DNA of 64,000 bases from UBA1447 sp964627535 (GTDB taxonomy: Bacteria; Bacillota; Clostridia; Oscillospirales; Acutalibacteraceae): the NCBI GenBank assembly GCA_964627535.1, contig CAZVJW010000002.1, positions 62,001 to 126,000 of the forward strand. The letters are read 5' to 3'. The stretch's first letter is position 1, and the number at the start of each line of letters is the position of its first letter. Position numbers and translations under genes: made by a program. Shown in pieces: positions 42,702-52,724 of this stretch. The notes beneath the pieces were generated by a model. It was not told the origin of the DNA and did no database searches. It was given only the letters and a program-made list of their open reading frames with translations.

Positions 42702-44723
42702 CTATGATATGTCAGCCATTTCAATATACATATAACCATTATTAGCAATATGCTCCTTGCGGCCTGCAAGGTTATCACCCAGAAGCAGTTCAAACTTATC
42801 TGCTGTGGCCTTAACAGTATCAGGATCGATTTTTATCAATCTTCTTGTTGCGGGGTTCATTGTAGTCAGCGACAGCATTTCCGCTTCATTTTCTCCCAAA
42901 CCCTTTGAACGTTGGACTGTATATTTTGCGCTGCCGATGTGCTCAATAGCACTTAACTTTTCATTTTCGGTATATAAAAACCAAGTTTCGTCCTTGGAAT
43001 TAATTTCGTATAACGGTGATTCAGCTATAAATACTTTGCCATCATCAATCAGCGTTGGCATCAAACGGTAAATCATCGTTAAGACAAGTGCTCGAATATG
43101 AAATCCGTCAAAATCAGCATCAGTGCAAATGATGACCTTACTCCATCGAAGCGAGTTAAGGTTGAAAGACGATAATTCCTTATTCGCCTTAGAATTCACT
43201 TCTACGCCGCAGCCAAGAACTTTTACCAAGTCGGTTATTATTGTATTTTTGAAAATTTTATCATAATCAGATTGCAGACAATTCAGTATTTTACCTCTTA
43301 AAGGAATGACTGCTTGAAATTCAGAATTTCTTGCCTGTTTACAAGCGCCGAGAGCTGAATCCCCCTCAACAATAAATAACTCTCTTATAGTAACATCCTT
43401 ACTGCGGCAATCGACAAATTTCTGTACTCTGTTAGTTAAGTCATTTGAGCTTTGCATTGTCTTTTTAAGGTTTAATCGTGTTGTTTCAGCCTTAATTCGG
43501 CTTCGCATGTTAATAAGTACTTGCTCGCAAATCTTTTCCGCATCTGCTCGGTTTTCAATGAAATATACTTCAAGCTGATGACGGAGAAACTCAGTCATTG
43601 ATTCCTGTATAAATTTATTTTGTATAGATTTCTTTGTTTGATTTTCATATGATGTCTGCGTTGAAAAAGAAGATATTATTAAAATTAAGCAATCATCTAT
43701 ATCCTGAAAAGTAATTTTACTGTCACTTTTAACATATTTTCCGTTCTGCTTTAAATATGCGTCAATTTGTGAAACAAATGCGCTTCTGGTAGCCTTTTCG
43801 GGAGAACCGCCATTTTCAAGCCAACTTGAATTATGATAATATTCTTTTAATTGAGTTTTGTTCGAAAAAGTAAGAGCAACAAACATTTTTAATTTATAAT
43901 CTTTTTGGTCCTGTCGGTCACGGCCTGTGCGTTCAGCCTGCCACAACTGTATTCCGGACAAAGAATTCTCGCCGGCTACTTCCTTTATATAATCAGAAAT
44001 ACCGTTTTCATAATAATACTCATAAGTATTGAAGCTGTTGCCTTCCTGATATTTTAAAATGAATCTAAGACCGTTATTAACGATGGATTGACGTCTGAAA
44101 GTATCTTGAAAATATTCGAGCGGGACTTTGATTTCTGTAAACACATCGGTGTCGGGACGCCATTTTATTCGAGAACCGGTGTCACGTTTTGTATATATTT
44201 CCCTTTCCATTTGACCATATGGCTTCCCTTTTTTAAACCGGAGTGTATATCTTATCAAATTTCGATTGGTCTCTTTAGTATTTGTTAGAGTAGAATCCTC
44301 ATATCGATGAATTTCTGCTTCCATATACTCAGACGAATATTGTGTTGCGCAAAGACCTAATCCATTTAAGCCTAATGAATATTCATAGCTTCCGCCATTA
44401 TTTGTATCATACTTTCCGCCTGCATATAGTTCACAAAAAACAAGTTCCCAATTGAACTTTTTTTCTTTATCGTTATAGTCAACCGGGATACCTCTGCCAA
44501 AATCCTGGATTTCAATCGAGTTATCGGTAAAATACGTAAGAATTATTTTATCTCCGAATCCTTCGCGTGCTTCGTCAATAGAATTGGAAATAATTTCAAA
44601 TATTGAATGTTGACAGCCATCAAGGCCATCTGAACCAAATATAACTCCGGGACGTTTACGTACCCGGTCAGCGCCCTTCAATTGCGTGATACTTGCATTA
44701 CTGTAGGCAGATTTGTTTGCCAT
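42702..44723 (-). CDS. Type IIA topoisomerase subunit B (ParE/GyrB-like)
   Basis: A 673-residue ATPase subunit. The GHKL site has EIISNSIDEAREG, DFGRGIPVD (usual DNGRGIP, with Phe replacing Asn) and SLGLNGLGL. The Toprim domain has EGDSALG and DADFDGFHI, with PLRGKILN between them and SKGLGENEAEML near the end. I start at the ATG at 44723, 10 bp after GGGAGG; the frame opens 6 codons earlier at a TTG. It overlaps nothing and lies 43 bp upstream of subunit A. Confidence 0.88.
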   Translation of the reverse strand: MANKSAYSNASITQLKGADRVRKRPGVIFGSDGLDGCQHSIFEIISNSIDEAREGFGDKIILTYFTDNSIEIQDFGRGIPVDYNDKEKKFNWELVFCELYAGGKYDTNNGGSYEYSLGLNGLGLCATQYSSEYMEAEIHRYEDSTLTNTKETNRNLIRYTLRFKKGKPYGQMEREIYTKRDTGSRIKWRPDTDVFTEIKVPLEYFQDTFRRQSIVNNGLRFILKYQEGNSFNTYEYYYENGISDYIKEVAGENSLSGIQLWQAERTGRDRQDQKDYKLKMFVALTFSNKTQLKEYYHNSSWLENGGSPEKATRSAFVSQIDAYLKQNGKYVKSDSKITFQDIDDCLILIISSFSTQTSYENQTKKSIQNKFIQESMTEFLRHQLEVYFIENRADAEKICEQVLINMRSRIKAETTRLNLKKTMQSSNDLTNRVQKFVDCRSKDVTIRELFIVEGDSALGACKQARNSEFQAVIPLRGKILNCLQSDYDKIFKNTIITDLVKVLGCGVEVNSKANKELSSFNLNSLRWSKVIICTDADFDGFHIRALVLTMIYRLMPTLIDDGKVFIAESPLYEINSKDETWFLYTENEKLSAIEHIGSAKYTVQRSKGLGENEAEMLSLTTMNPATRRLIKIDPDTVKATADKFELLLGDNLAGRKEHIANNGYMYIEMADIS

Positions 44724-44864
44724 TTTGAAGAAACCTCCCAAAAAAGAACATAATAATTCCTTGTTATATTACACCATATATGGTGGTATGTCAAGAAATA
44801 GCGGCAAAATTTAGTGGATTGAACATATTCGGAAAACAGACATAGGGTTAAGTTAAAATCAAAA

Positions 44865-44897
44865 AAACCTTCAACTGTTAACTCCAGATGAAGGTTT
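44865..44897 (-). terminator. Terminator after ftsH
   Basis: AAACCTTCA / TGAAGGTTT arms with a 15 nt loop, then a T-run on the leftward strand, 30 bp after the ftsH stop. Confidence 0.8.
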
Positions 44898-44929
44898 GTC
44901 AAATTAATATTAATAATATGAAGTAATAA

Positions 44930-46819
44930 CTAAATGTTTTCTTCTTCAGTATCTTTTGAGGATGGGTTTTGATTTACTTGTTCATCACCCATCAGTTCTA
45001 AGAATATTTTGCCTTCAATTTTTTCTTTATCAAGTAAATATTCCGCAATTTTATTCAACTTATCAATATGATCGGTCAGTATTCCATGCGTACGGTCATA
45101 AGCAGTAGTGATTAAGCTGTTAACTTCCTTATCTATTGCAGATGCTATATCCTCTGAATAGTTTCTCATGTGATTATAATCCCTACCCAAGAATATTTCA
45201 TCACTTCCGGAACTAAAAGAAACAGGCCCAAGCAACTCGCTCATACCATATTTAGTGATCATATCACGTGCAAGTTTTGTAGCTCTTTCAATGTCATTTG
45301 AGGCACCTGTCGATATATCTCCCAAGGCAATTGATTCAGCTACGCGTCCGCCAAGCAATACGACTAAATCATTGAGCATATCATGCTTTGAAGCATAGCT
45401 TTTGTCTTCAGTGGGCATGTGCAGTGTATAGCCTCCGGCAAGTCCACGGGGAATAATCGAAACCTGATGAACAGGATCCTGACCGTCTAAATAATATGTA
45501 ACAACAGCATGTCCTGATTCATGAAATGCAGTCAGTTTCTTTTCTTTGTCGCTCATTTTATGAGATTTCTTTTCACTGCCTACAAGAACTTTAATTGTAG
45601 CTTCCTGAATTTCATCCATCGTAATGGCTTTTTTGTTTCTGCGGGCAGAGAGTAAGGCTGCTTCATTTAGAAGATTTTCAAGGTCAGCGCCAGTAAAAGC
45701 AACAGTTGATCGGGCAATGATTGATAAATCGACATCAGGAGCCAATGGCTTACCTTTTGCATGAACTTTTAAGATTTCTTCTCTGCCTTTAATATCAGGA
45801 TAACCCACAGCAACCTGTCTGTCAAAACGGCCGGGACGAAGCAAGGCAGGATCTAAAATATCGGGTCGGTTTGTTGCAGCAATAATTATGACACCCTCAT
45901 TAGCGCCAAAACCATCCATTTCAACTAATAGTTGATTTAACGTTTGTTCGCGCTCGTCATGACCGCCGCCCATTCCCGCACCTCTATGACGGCCAACAGC
46001 ATCAATCTCATCTATAAAAATAATTGAAGGCGAATTCTTTTTTGCCTGGTCAAACAAGTCCCGTACTCGCGATGCACCAACACCAACATACATTTCAACA
46101 AAATCAGAACCGGATATCGAGAAAAAGGGAACACTCGCTTCGCCGGCAGTTGCACGCGCGAGCAATGTTTTTCCGGTGCCGGGAGGTCCAACTAAAAGTA
46201 CTCCCTTTGGAATACGTGCACCAAGAAAATCAAATTTTGACGGCTCTTTCAAAAAATCAACAATTTCACTAAGCTCTGCCTTTTCCTCGTCGGCTCCCGC
46301 AACATCGGCAAAAGTTGTTTTTCTTTTTTCATCCTTTGCTTGCTTAACTCTGGCTTTTCCAAAACCCAATGCCCTGTTTGTTTCGTTTGTCATTGTCTGG
46401 TTCATTCGACGAATCATAAAAAAAACAAGGCCGCCCATAAGAACAACAAGTAAAACCGTAGGCATAATATTATATATCCATGAACCTGCCGTGCCTGAAA
46501 TATATTTCGCTTTAATGATACTATCGGGGTGTTCACGATTATGTTTAATAACCTGAATATGGATATCATCAATAAACATATTTACATTTGGAACTGTAAA
46601 TTCTTTTGGTTCTGTTTCACCGTCTAGGTAGTATTCCAAGGCTCCGCTGCTTAAATTTAAACTGTAATCGCTTATTCTTTCGGCATCAAAATACTGCACA
46701 ATTTCATAGTATTCGGTCTTTTGCTTTTTTTGACTGTCAGCAAACGCAGTGCTGGCCAAAATAATAAAAATCGGAATAAGAACATATGGTAATATCGCTA
46801 ATAATTTTTTCTTGTTCAA
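44930..46819 (-). CDS. ftsH: ATP-dependent zinc metalloprotease FtsH
   Basis: A 629-residue membrane AAA+ protease. The N-terminal helix LLAILPYVLIPIFIILAST and second helix MPTVLLVVLMGGLVFFMIRR bracket an external domain. Walker A is GPPGTGKT, Walker B IIFIDEIDAVGR, then the second-region-of-homology arginines (NRPDILDPALLRPGRFDR) and the zinc motif HESGH. It degrades misassembled membrane proteins and some regulators. The start is a TTG behind AAGGAG. It is the last gene of the rnj-rplI-dnaB-tilS-hpt-ftsH run. Confidence 0.97.
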   Translation of the reverse strand: MNKKKLLAILPYVLIPIFIILASTAFADSQKKQKTEYYEIVQYFDAERISDYSLNLSSGALEYYLDGETEPKEFTVPNVNMFIDDIHIQVIKHNREHPDSIIKAKYISGTAGSWIYNIMPTVLLVVLMGGLVFFMIRRMNQTMTNETNRALGFGKARVKQAKDEKRKTTFADVAGADEEKAELSEIVDFLKEPSKFDFLGARIPKGVLLVGPPGTGKTLLARATAGEASVPFFSISGSDFVEMYVGVGASRVRDLFDQAKKNSPSIIFIDEIDAVGRHRGAGMGGGHDEREQTLNQLLVEMDGFGANEGVIIIAATNRPDILDPALLRPGRFDRQVAVGYPDIKGREEILKVHAKGKPLAPDVDLSIIARSTVAFTGADLENLLNEAALLSARRNKKAITMDEIQEATIKVLVGSEKKSHKMSDKEKKLTAFHESGHAVVTYYLDGQDPVHQVSIIPRGLAGGYTLHMPTEDKSYASKHDMLNDLVVLLGGRVAESIALGDISTGASNDIERATKLARDMITKYGMSELLGPVSFSSGSDEIFLGRDYNHMRNYSEDIASAIDKEVNSLITTAYDRTHGILTDHIDKLNKIAEYLLDKEKIEGKIFLELMGDEQVNQNPSSKDTEEENI

Positions 46820-46853
46820 AAAAATAACAACTCCTTAATAAACTTACAATAAT

Positions 46854-47396
46854 TCAAACAGCCCTATATATATACGGTTCTAATACTCCAACATATGGTA
46901 AATTTCTGTATTTTTCATCACAGTCAAGACCATAACCGACAATAAATTCGTCCGGAACTTCTGCACCTTTATAATCAGGAATCAGATTTACCTGCCGGCG
47001 CTCTGGTTTATCAAATAATGTGCATATTTTTAAACTATTTGGGCTTCTGCTGTGCAATAATTCGAGAATATAACTCAGTGTTTTTCCGCTGTCTAAGATA
47101 TCCTCAACAATCAGTACATCATAGCCCTCGAGATTAATATCTAAATCTTTTATTATTTTAACTGCCCCGGACGTAATTGTTCCTGAACCATAACTGGAAA
47201 CGGCCATAAAGTCTATACGGCAAGGTATAGAGATTGAACGCATTAGATCAGCCATGAAAACAATTGAACCTTTTAAAACACTTACCATAAGAAGATTAAG
47301 ATTTTCATAGTCTTTACTTATTTGTTCGCCCAATCGCTTTACTATTTTTGCAATATCATCTTGATCAAATAAAATTTCCTTTATATCTTTAAGCAT
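46854..47396 (-). CDS. hpt: Hypoxanthine phosphoribosyltransferase
   Basis: A 180-residue purine salvage enzyme making IMP or GMP from PRPP. The PRPP loop is VLIVEDILDSGKTLSYI, preceded by VLKGSIVFMADL (the flexible loop and pyrophosphate site). DFMAVSSYGSGT and the C-terminal VGYGLDCDEKYRNLPYVG are typical. The tilS-hpt-ftsH order matches Bacillus. Confidence 0.96.
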   Translation of the reverse strand: MLKDIKEILFDQDDIAKIVKRLGEQISKDYENLNLLMVSVLKGSIVFMADLMRSISIPCRIDFMAVSSYGSGTITSGAVKIIKDLDINLEGYDVLIVEDILDSGKTLSYILELLHSRSPNSLKICTLFDKPERRQVNLIPDYKGAEVPDEFIVGYGLDCDEKYRNLPYVGVLEPYIYRAV

Positions 47397-47405
47397 TTTA
47401 TGACC

Positions 47406-48737
47406 TCACAATAAAATTAATACAATTTTACTTGTTTCTTTGGTAATTTCGCAACGCTCAGCAATACCGACCCCATTTATCCAAAGTAAACCCTCGTTAT
47501 CAGCAATCATAGCAATCTTACTTCTATCGATAGCAGGGATTGCTTTTTCGTTGAAAAGCTTTCTAATGGTTTTTGTGCATTTGCGGTTGCTCAATCTTAT
47601 ACTATCACCATTACATCTTGATCTCACGATTGCTTTACCTATAATTTTATCATAATCAAAGCAATTATCCAATATGTTATTATGAATATATTGTAATTTA
47701 TCTAAATCTTTTCTATTAATTATTTTTATTTCAATGACATTTTCAGGAATTTCTATTATCCCTTCTTTAAAATCTAAGCTCCAATGTCCGATATTTTGAA
47801 AATTAATTGGAAAGCTTAAAATACCGTTTTTAACCAAAACGGTAGTTCCTTTTTTAATCTGCAAACTACCGCCATTACACAATAATGAATCAACCGATAT
47901 AATGTGTTTGTTTTCAGCGAAAAGACCTGTTTTTTCAAATAAAATACTTGAAATAACTCTTTTGCGTAAGGCGACATGTGATGATGCAAGGATTTTTGCA
48001 TTAAAATCTTTTTTAATTCGTGCACTATTTAGCAATTCATCCGACAGCTGACTTAAAAGGTCTTCATCTTCATATAAAATTTGCGAGCAACGAGAGATCG
48101 CCTCATCATACGATTGATTAATTCTATTCAATTGTGGGATGATGTTTAAACGGATATGATTTCGTGTATACTTATCATCCGAGTTCGTACTGTCAAGCAT
48201 ATACGAAATATTATTCATTCTGCAGTACTCTTCAATCTCTTTCCGTGAACACTTAATCAGCGGCCTGATTATTTTATCTCTTACTGCCGGAATGCCGCAT
48301 AAACCTTTTAAGGCAGAGCCTCTTGCGAGATTAAAAATGATAGTTTCAATGCTGTCGCTTAAAGTATGCGCGGTAGCGATTTTAGCACGTTGATTAATCG
48401 AATTAAAAAATTCATATCTTATTCTGCGACCGCACTCTTCGATTGATTCACCTGTTGAACTTGCAATATTTTTTACATTTACTTTTAATGTTCTCAATTC
48501 AATACCTGAACGGGCACAATACTCTTTTACATAAAGTTCATCTCTATCCGATTCATCATCACGCAAACAATGGTTAACATGCGCTGCGATAATATTAAGC
48601 TGATACTCTGAACTGATAGTAGATAAAACTGAGAGGAGCGCCATCGAATCTGCTCCTCCCGAAAGTGCAATTATGACGGTCGTTCCTTTATCAAACATAT
48701 TGTAATGTTCAATAGTGGAAATAACCTTATGAATCAT
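47406..48737 (-). CDS. tilS: tRNA(Ile)-lysidine synthetase
   Basis: A 443-residue enzyme that puts lysine on C34 of tRNA-Ile(CAU) so that AUA is read as Ile. The N-terminal PP-loop is IALSGGADSMALLSVL, with AAHVNHCLR following. The body keeps ATAHTLSDSIETIIFNLARGSALKGLCGI. The C-terminal domain ends in a lysidine-synthetase motif region (IRLSNRKCTKTIRKLFNEKAIP). I choose the ATG at 48737, which has AAGGAG upstream and overlaps the end of dnaB by 11 bp. Confidence 0.94.
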   Translation of the reverse strand: MIHKVISTIEHYNMFDKGTTVIIALSGGADSMALLSVLSTISSEYQLNIIAAHVNHCLRDDESDRDELYVKEYCARSGIELRTLKVNVKNIASSTGESIEECGRRIRYEFFNSINQRAKIATAHTLSDSIETIIFNLARGSALKGLCGIPAVRDKIIRPLIKCSRKEIEEYCRMNNISYMLDSTNSDDKYTRNHIRLNIIPQLNRINQSYDEAISRCSQILYEDEDLLSQLSDELLNSARIKKDFNAKILASSHVALRKRVISSILFEKTGLFAENKHIISVDSLLCNGGSLQIKKGTTVLVKNGILSFPINFQNIGHWSLDFKEGIIEIPENVIEIKIINRKDLDKLQYIHNNILDNCFDYDKIIGKAIVRSRCNGDSIRLSNRKCTKTIRKLFNEKAIPAIDRSKIAMIADNEGLLWINGVGIAERCEITKETSKIVLILL

Positions 48738-50112
48738 CTCTTGAAATCTCCTTGCCAATAAATCGAGTATATTTTGAATCCCAAACAAATTTTACGGTTT
48801 TCGTTGGCCCGTGTCTATTCTTAGCAATAATTACCTCAACATCATCGGATCGAGCTTCGGGCTCGTCGTTTTCCTGTTCATTATCATCGTTTTGATAATA
48901 ATCCTGCCGGTATAACATCATCACTATATCGGCATCCTGTTCTATTGAACCGGATTCTCGTAAATCCGAAAGCTGAGGTCTGTGAGATTTGCCCCTATGC
49001 TCCGTTCCTCTTGAAAGCTGAGCGCATACAACAACAGGTATATTTAAGTTTTTAGCCATCAGTTTAAGGTTTTTTGTTATTTCTGTAACTTCCTGTACGC
49101 GATTTTCAGAACGGTTTCCGGATTTGATGAGGCCAAGATAATCTATGAATACGCAATCAACTTTTCCAAGTCGTCTTGTTCGTGCTTTCATTTCAGAAAC
49201 GGTGATATCGGTACTGTCATCGAAGTAAAGTTCGCAATAATTCAAATTCGATGCAGCTTTTGCAATATTTTCCCAATCATCCGGAGTAAGCTTGCCATCG
49301 CGCATTTTGTTTCCAATTACACCCGCATCGGTACATAAAACGCGTTGAGCGACTTGTTCTTTTGTCATTTCAAGTGAAAAAAACAGAACTTTTCTTTTAC
49401 CTAATACAGCAACATTTCTTGCGATGTTCAATGCAAAACTCGTTTTACCCATTGCGGGCCTAGCTCCGATCAGAATCAAATCGGATTTATTAAGACCAAC
49501 AATAATTTCATCTAAATCTGAAAAGCCGGTTGGCAATCCTAAATATTGCTCTCTTTCATCGGAATTTAATTTTGTTAAATGCTCGTAAACCTGGTTGTAA
49601 ATGATATCGCTGATTTTTGTTGGGGATAAACTGCTTCTTCCCTGCCGGATATCGTATATTTTTTGCTCAGCGGCATCAAGCAGCAAGTCGGCACTCTCTT
49701 CCTGCGATGTAACGCTGTCAATTATTTCCTTTGAAACATTTATAAGCGTGCGCATGAAAAATTTTTCTCTGACAATTTTAGCATACGATTCAACATTCAT
49801 AGTTGACGGAACAACTGAAGCAAGTTGATACAAATAGGTTTTTCCGCTTGCCTCGTCATATATATTATTTTGCTTCAATTTATCCAGCACTAGTAAAGCA
49901 TCGATTTTTCCGCCAATGGAATCAATACTTAACATGGTTGTATAAATAGCTTCGTGCTGCGGTAAATAAAAGTATTCCGGGCGTACGTGTTCTTGAACCT
50001 TAGATATACATGAAGGATTAACTAACACGCAACCAAGTACAGCCTGCTCGGCATCAGGGCTGTAAGGCATATTTAGATTGTCTGCATAGGTAAAATTTAT
50101 ATTTTCATTCAC
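48727..50112 (-). CDS. dnaB: Replicative DNA helicase
   Basis: A 461-residue hexameric helicase (DnaC in Bacillus naming). The N-terminal domain (SPDAEQAVLGCVLVNP) binds primase, and the RecA-like core has GARPAMGKTSFAL (Walker A), the DCVFIDYLGLI Walker B region, and QLSRGTEHRGKSHRPQLSDLRESGSIEQDADIVMML. No intein is seen. It follows rplI directly, the usual Firmicute pairing. Confidence 0.97.
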   Translation of the reverse strand: MNENINFTYADNLNMPYSPDAEQAVLGCVLVNPSCISKVQEHVRPEYFYLPQHEAIYTTMLSIDSIGGKIDALLVLDKLKQNNIYDEASGKTYLYQLASVVPSTMNVESYAKIVREKFFMRTLINVSKEIIDSVTSQEESADLLLDAAEQKIYDIRQGRSSLSPTKISDIIYNQVYEHLTKLNSDEREQYLGLPTGFSDLDEIIVGLNKSDLILIGARPAMGKTSFALNIARNVAVLGKRKVLFFSLEMTKEQVAQRVLCTDAGVIGNKMRDGKLTPDDWENIAKAASNLNYCELYFDDSTDITVSEMKARTRRLGKVDCVFIDYLGLIKSGNRSENRVQEVTEITKNLKLMAKNLNIPVVVCAQLSRGTEHRGKSHRPQLSDLRESGSIEQDADIVMMLYRQDYYQNDDNEQENDEPEARSDDVEVIIAKNRHGPTKTVKFVWDSKYTRFIGKEISRDDS

Positions 50113-50136
50113 TTGCCGGATCCTCCAAGGTCGCTG

Positions 50137-50577
50137 TTATTCGCCAACAATAATATAAATATGAGCGATTATACCGGGATATAATTTTATTTCAGCTTCA
50201 TAAGTGCCGTAATTCTTAATATCTTCAATCGAAATTTTTCTTTTATCAACTTCAAAATCAAATTCGCTGAATATGTGCTCTGCAATCTCTTTTGAAGTTA
50301 TAGAACCAAAAAGTTTACCGCTTTGACCTGCTTTTGCAGAAATTTTAATTGTAATTCCGTTTATTTTTGATGCAGCCTCGTTAAAAGAGGCTATTTCTTT
50401 TTCAATTCTGTATTTTTCGGCTTTTTCTCTGTTTTCAAGTTCGCTAAGAGCTTGTGAATTGGCTTCCATAGCAAGTCCTCTCGGGAATAAATAGTTTCTT
50501 GCATACCCATCAGAGGCATTGACCAGTTCACCTTTTTTGCCCAACCCTTTTACATCCTGTTTTAAAATTATCTTCAT
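50137..50577 (-). CDS. rplI: Large ribosomal subunit protein bL9
   Basis: A 146-residue L9 protein. The N-terminal rRNA-binding domain (MKIILKQDVKGLGKKGELVNASDGYARNYLFPRGLA) is joined by a long central helix to a C-terminal domain (SGKLFGSITSKEIAEHI). Length and spacing are normal. Confidence 0.98.
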   Translation of the reverse strand: MKIILKQDVKGLGKKGELVNASDGYARNYLFPRGLAMEANSQALSELENREKAEKYRIEKEIASFNEAASKINGITIKISAKAGQSGKLFGSITSKEIAEHIFSEFDFEVDKRKISIEDIKNYGTYEAEIKLYPGIIAHIYIIVGE

Positions 50578-50594
50578 TTTGTTACCCCCAACGA

Positions 50595-52382
50595 TTATAT
50601 ATTAAAATTCATTATGATAGGCAAAATCATAGGGCTGCGTTTGGTACGCTCATACATTAAACGCGAAACCTCATCCCTTATTTTGGCTTTAATTGTTCCT
50701 TCATCCTTAATGTTGTTGCTGAGACAGTTTTCTATTGTAACCAGCGCAATTTGACGGGCATCGTCTATCAGCTTTTCAGCCTCGCGAACATAAACAAACC
50801 CTCTTGTAACAACCTCTGGAGATGAAAGAAGCTGTCCGGTTTCTGTATTAATAGCAGAGGCAATAATGATTAATCCATCCTGTGCTAAATGTTTTCTGTC
50901 ACGCAGTACAACACTGCCAACATCACCTACACCGTATCCGTCAACAAATACTCTTCCGGCAGGTACTGTGCCTGCCAACTTAATTTCATTATTGGTAAAC
51001 TCAACGATGCTTCCATTATCGGCAATAAGTATATTTTGTTTCTCAATTCCCATGTTTAAAGCCAGTGCTGCATGTTTGCGCAAATGTTTTTGTTCACCAT
51101 GAACAGGAATAAAATACTTCGGCTTTACAAGTCCGATCATCATTTTTAATTCTTCTTGGCAGGCATGACCGGATACATGGACATCATACATTTTCTCATA
51201 AACAACATCAGCGCCAAGTTTCATTAATTCATTAATAACCTTATTTACAGTTTTTTCATTTCCGGGGATGGGGGTCGCCGAGATAATTACATAATCATTT
51301 GAACCTATTTCAACCTTTCTATGGTCAGAAAGCGCCATACGCGAAAGAGCTGACATAGGTTCGCCCTGACTGCCTGTAGTGATTAAAACTATTTTTTCGG
51401 TTGGATATCGGCTTGCTTTGTCAATAGATATAAGCAGACCCTCAGGAATATTTAAATAACCAAGTTCCTGACCGATTGCAACAACATTTTCAAGACTGCG
51501 TCCAGAGAGAGCTACTTTCTTATCAAGGAGTTGTGCAACATCAATAATTTGCTGTACTCTATGAATATTTGAGGCAAATGTAGCTACAATAATTCTTTTA
51601 CCTTCAGCTTTTTGGAATAATATTTCAAAAGACTCACCGACTTTTTTTTCACTTTCCGTATAGCCTTGCCGCTCCGCATTGGTTGAATCCGAAAGAAGGC
51701 AAAGTACATTTTCATTACCAATCTGAGAAATTCTTGAGAGATCAATCATCCCTCCGTCTATAGGAGTGCTATCTATTTTAAAATCTCCTGTTTGAAGAAC
51801 AGTTCCTGCTTCACAGCGAATAGCAAAGGCCAGCGCGTCAGGTATTGAGTGGTTAACATGAATGCATTCAATATTAAAATAGCCTAAATCAATTCTGTCA
51901 CCCGGGGCCACTACATTTAACTTGGCTCCGTTAATAAGACCGTGTTCCCTTAACTTTCCCTGAATTAAGCCAATGGTTAATCGTGTGGCATAAATCGGTA
52001 TATTTAGGACTTTTAACAGATAAGGTAACCCGCCTATATGGTCTTCATGCCCATGAGTAACAACAATTCCTCTTATTTTATCCGCATTCTTTTCGACAAA
52101 AGTAAAATCAGGTAAAACAATATCAACGCCCAACATATCCTGATCCGGAAAGGCCATGCCACAATCAACTAAAATCATGTCACCGTTATATTCATATAAA
52201 GTCATGTTTTTCCCGACTTCATTTAAACCGCCTAAAAAGTATATCCTGAGTGATGTACTAACAGCTTCAAACGACTTATTCAATGAAGCTGTGGTTTTTT
52301 CCTGCGGATAGCGTCTTTGATTTGAAGAATTCTTTTTCCCTCTGACACTTGCATCTATTATTTGTCCTTTGTTTGTTTGCAT
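50595..52382 (-). CDS. rnj: Ribonuclease J
   Basis: A 595-residue metallo-beta-lactamase/beta-CASP RNase with 5'-3' exo- and endonuclease activity, central to mRNA decay in Firmicutes. After a basic, Ser/Asn-rich ~45-residue N-terminal extension come the metal motif THGHEDHIGGLPYLL, HVNHSIPDA, QTGDFKID, and the beta-CASP blocks LLSDSTNAERQGYTESE and VSGHAC. The extension resembles those of clostridial RNase J enzymes. Confidence 0.95.
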   Translation of the reverse strand: MQTNKGQIIDASVRGKKNSSNQRRYPQEKTTASLNKSFEAVSTSLRIYFLGGLNEVGKNMTLYEYNGDMILVDCGMAFPDQDMLGVDIVLPDFTFVEKNADKIRGIVVTHGHEDHIGGLPYLLKVLNIPIYATRLTIGLIQGKLREHGLINGAKLNVVAPGDRIDLGYFNIECIHVNHSIPDALAFAIRCEAGTVLQTGDFKIDSTPIDGGMIDLSRISQIGNENVLCLLSDSTNAERQGYTESEKKVGESFEILFQKAEGKRIIVATFASNIHRVQQIIDVAQLLDKKVALSGRSLENVVAIGQELGYLNIPEGLLISIDKASRYPTEKIVLITTGSQGEPMSALSRMALSDHRKVEIGSNDYVIISATPIPGNEKTVNKVINELMKLGADVVYEKMYDVHVSGHACQEELKMMIGLVKPKYFIPVHGEQKHLRKHAALALNMGIEKQNILIADNGSIVEFTNNEIKLAGTVPAGRVFVDGYGVGDVGSVVLRDRKHLAQDGLIIIASAINTETGQLLSSPEVVTRGFVYVREAEKLIDDARQIALVTIENCLSNNIKDEGTIKAKIRDEVSRLMYERTKRSPMILPIIMNFNI

Positions 52383-52553
52383 AAATAGCTCCCTTAATTT
52401 CTTGTGTTTGAATAAAATAATACTAAATCAAATACCTTCAACTGAATAAGCTGAAAAGTATATGAAAAATATATTTATTCATATTTATAAATATACTGCC
52501 GGAATATAAGTTCGTGTCGTCGCTTATTATTCCCGTATTTATAATCTTTAGCT

Positions 52554-52582
52554 ATTTTACTACCAACCATTAATTATGTCAA
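52554..52582 (-). promoter_or_regulatory. Promoter of the rnj-rplI-dnaB operon
   Basis: TTGACA (-35, 52577-52582), a 17 bp spacer and TAAAAT (-10, 52554-52559) on the - strand. A second TTGACA lies at 52603-52608. Confidence 0.65.
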
Positions 52583-52636
52583 GCATGGTAAATTGTGAAT
52601 AGTGTCAATTAAGAACAAATATCGTTGTTATAAAAC

Positions 52637-52665
52637 TTGATAAATTACGTTATAAGTGCTAATAT
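52637..52665 (+). promoter_or_regulatory. rnhA promoter
   Basis: TTGATA (52637-52642), 17 bp spacer, TAATAT (52660-52665). A TATAAT at 52690-52695 is a second -10 candidate. Confidence 0.6.
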
Positions 52666-52724
52666 GTTCTAAATAATCGAAGCTAATATTATAATGAATT
52701 AATAATAGGTAAGGTATAAATCAT

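Larger units (their letters stand above)
52383..52724. other. Divergent promoter region between rnj and rnhA
   Basis: 342 bp, very AT-rich, with no gene seen. It contains a strong leftward promoter (52554-52582) and a rightward promoter (52637-52665). The leftward 5' untranslated region would be about 165 nt; I could not find a recognised riboswitch in it. Confidence 0.6.
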
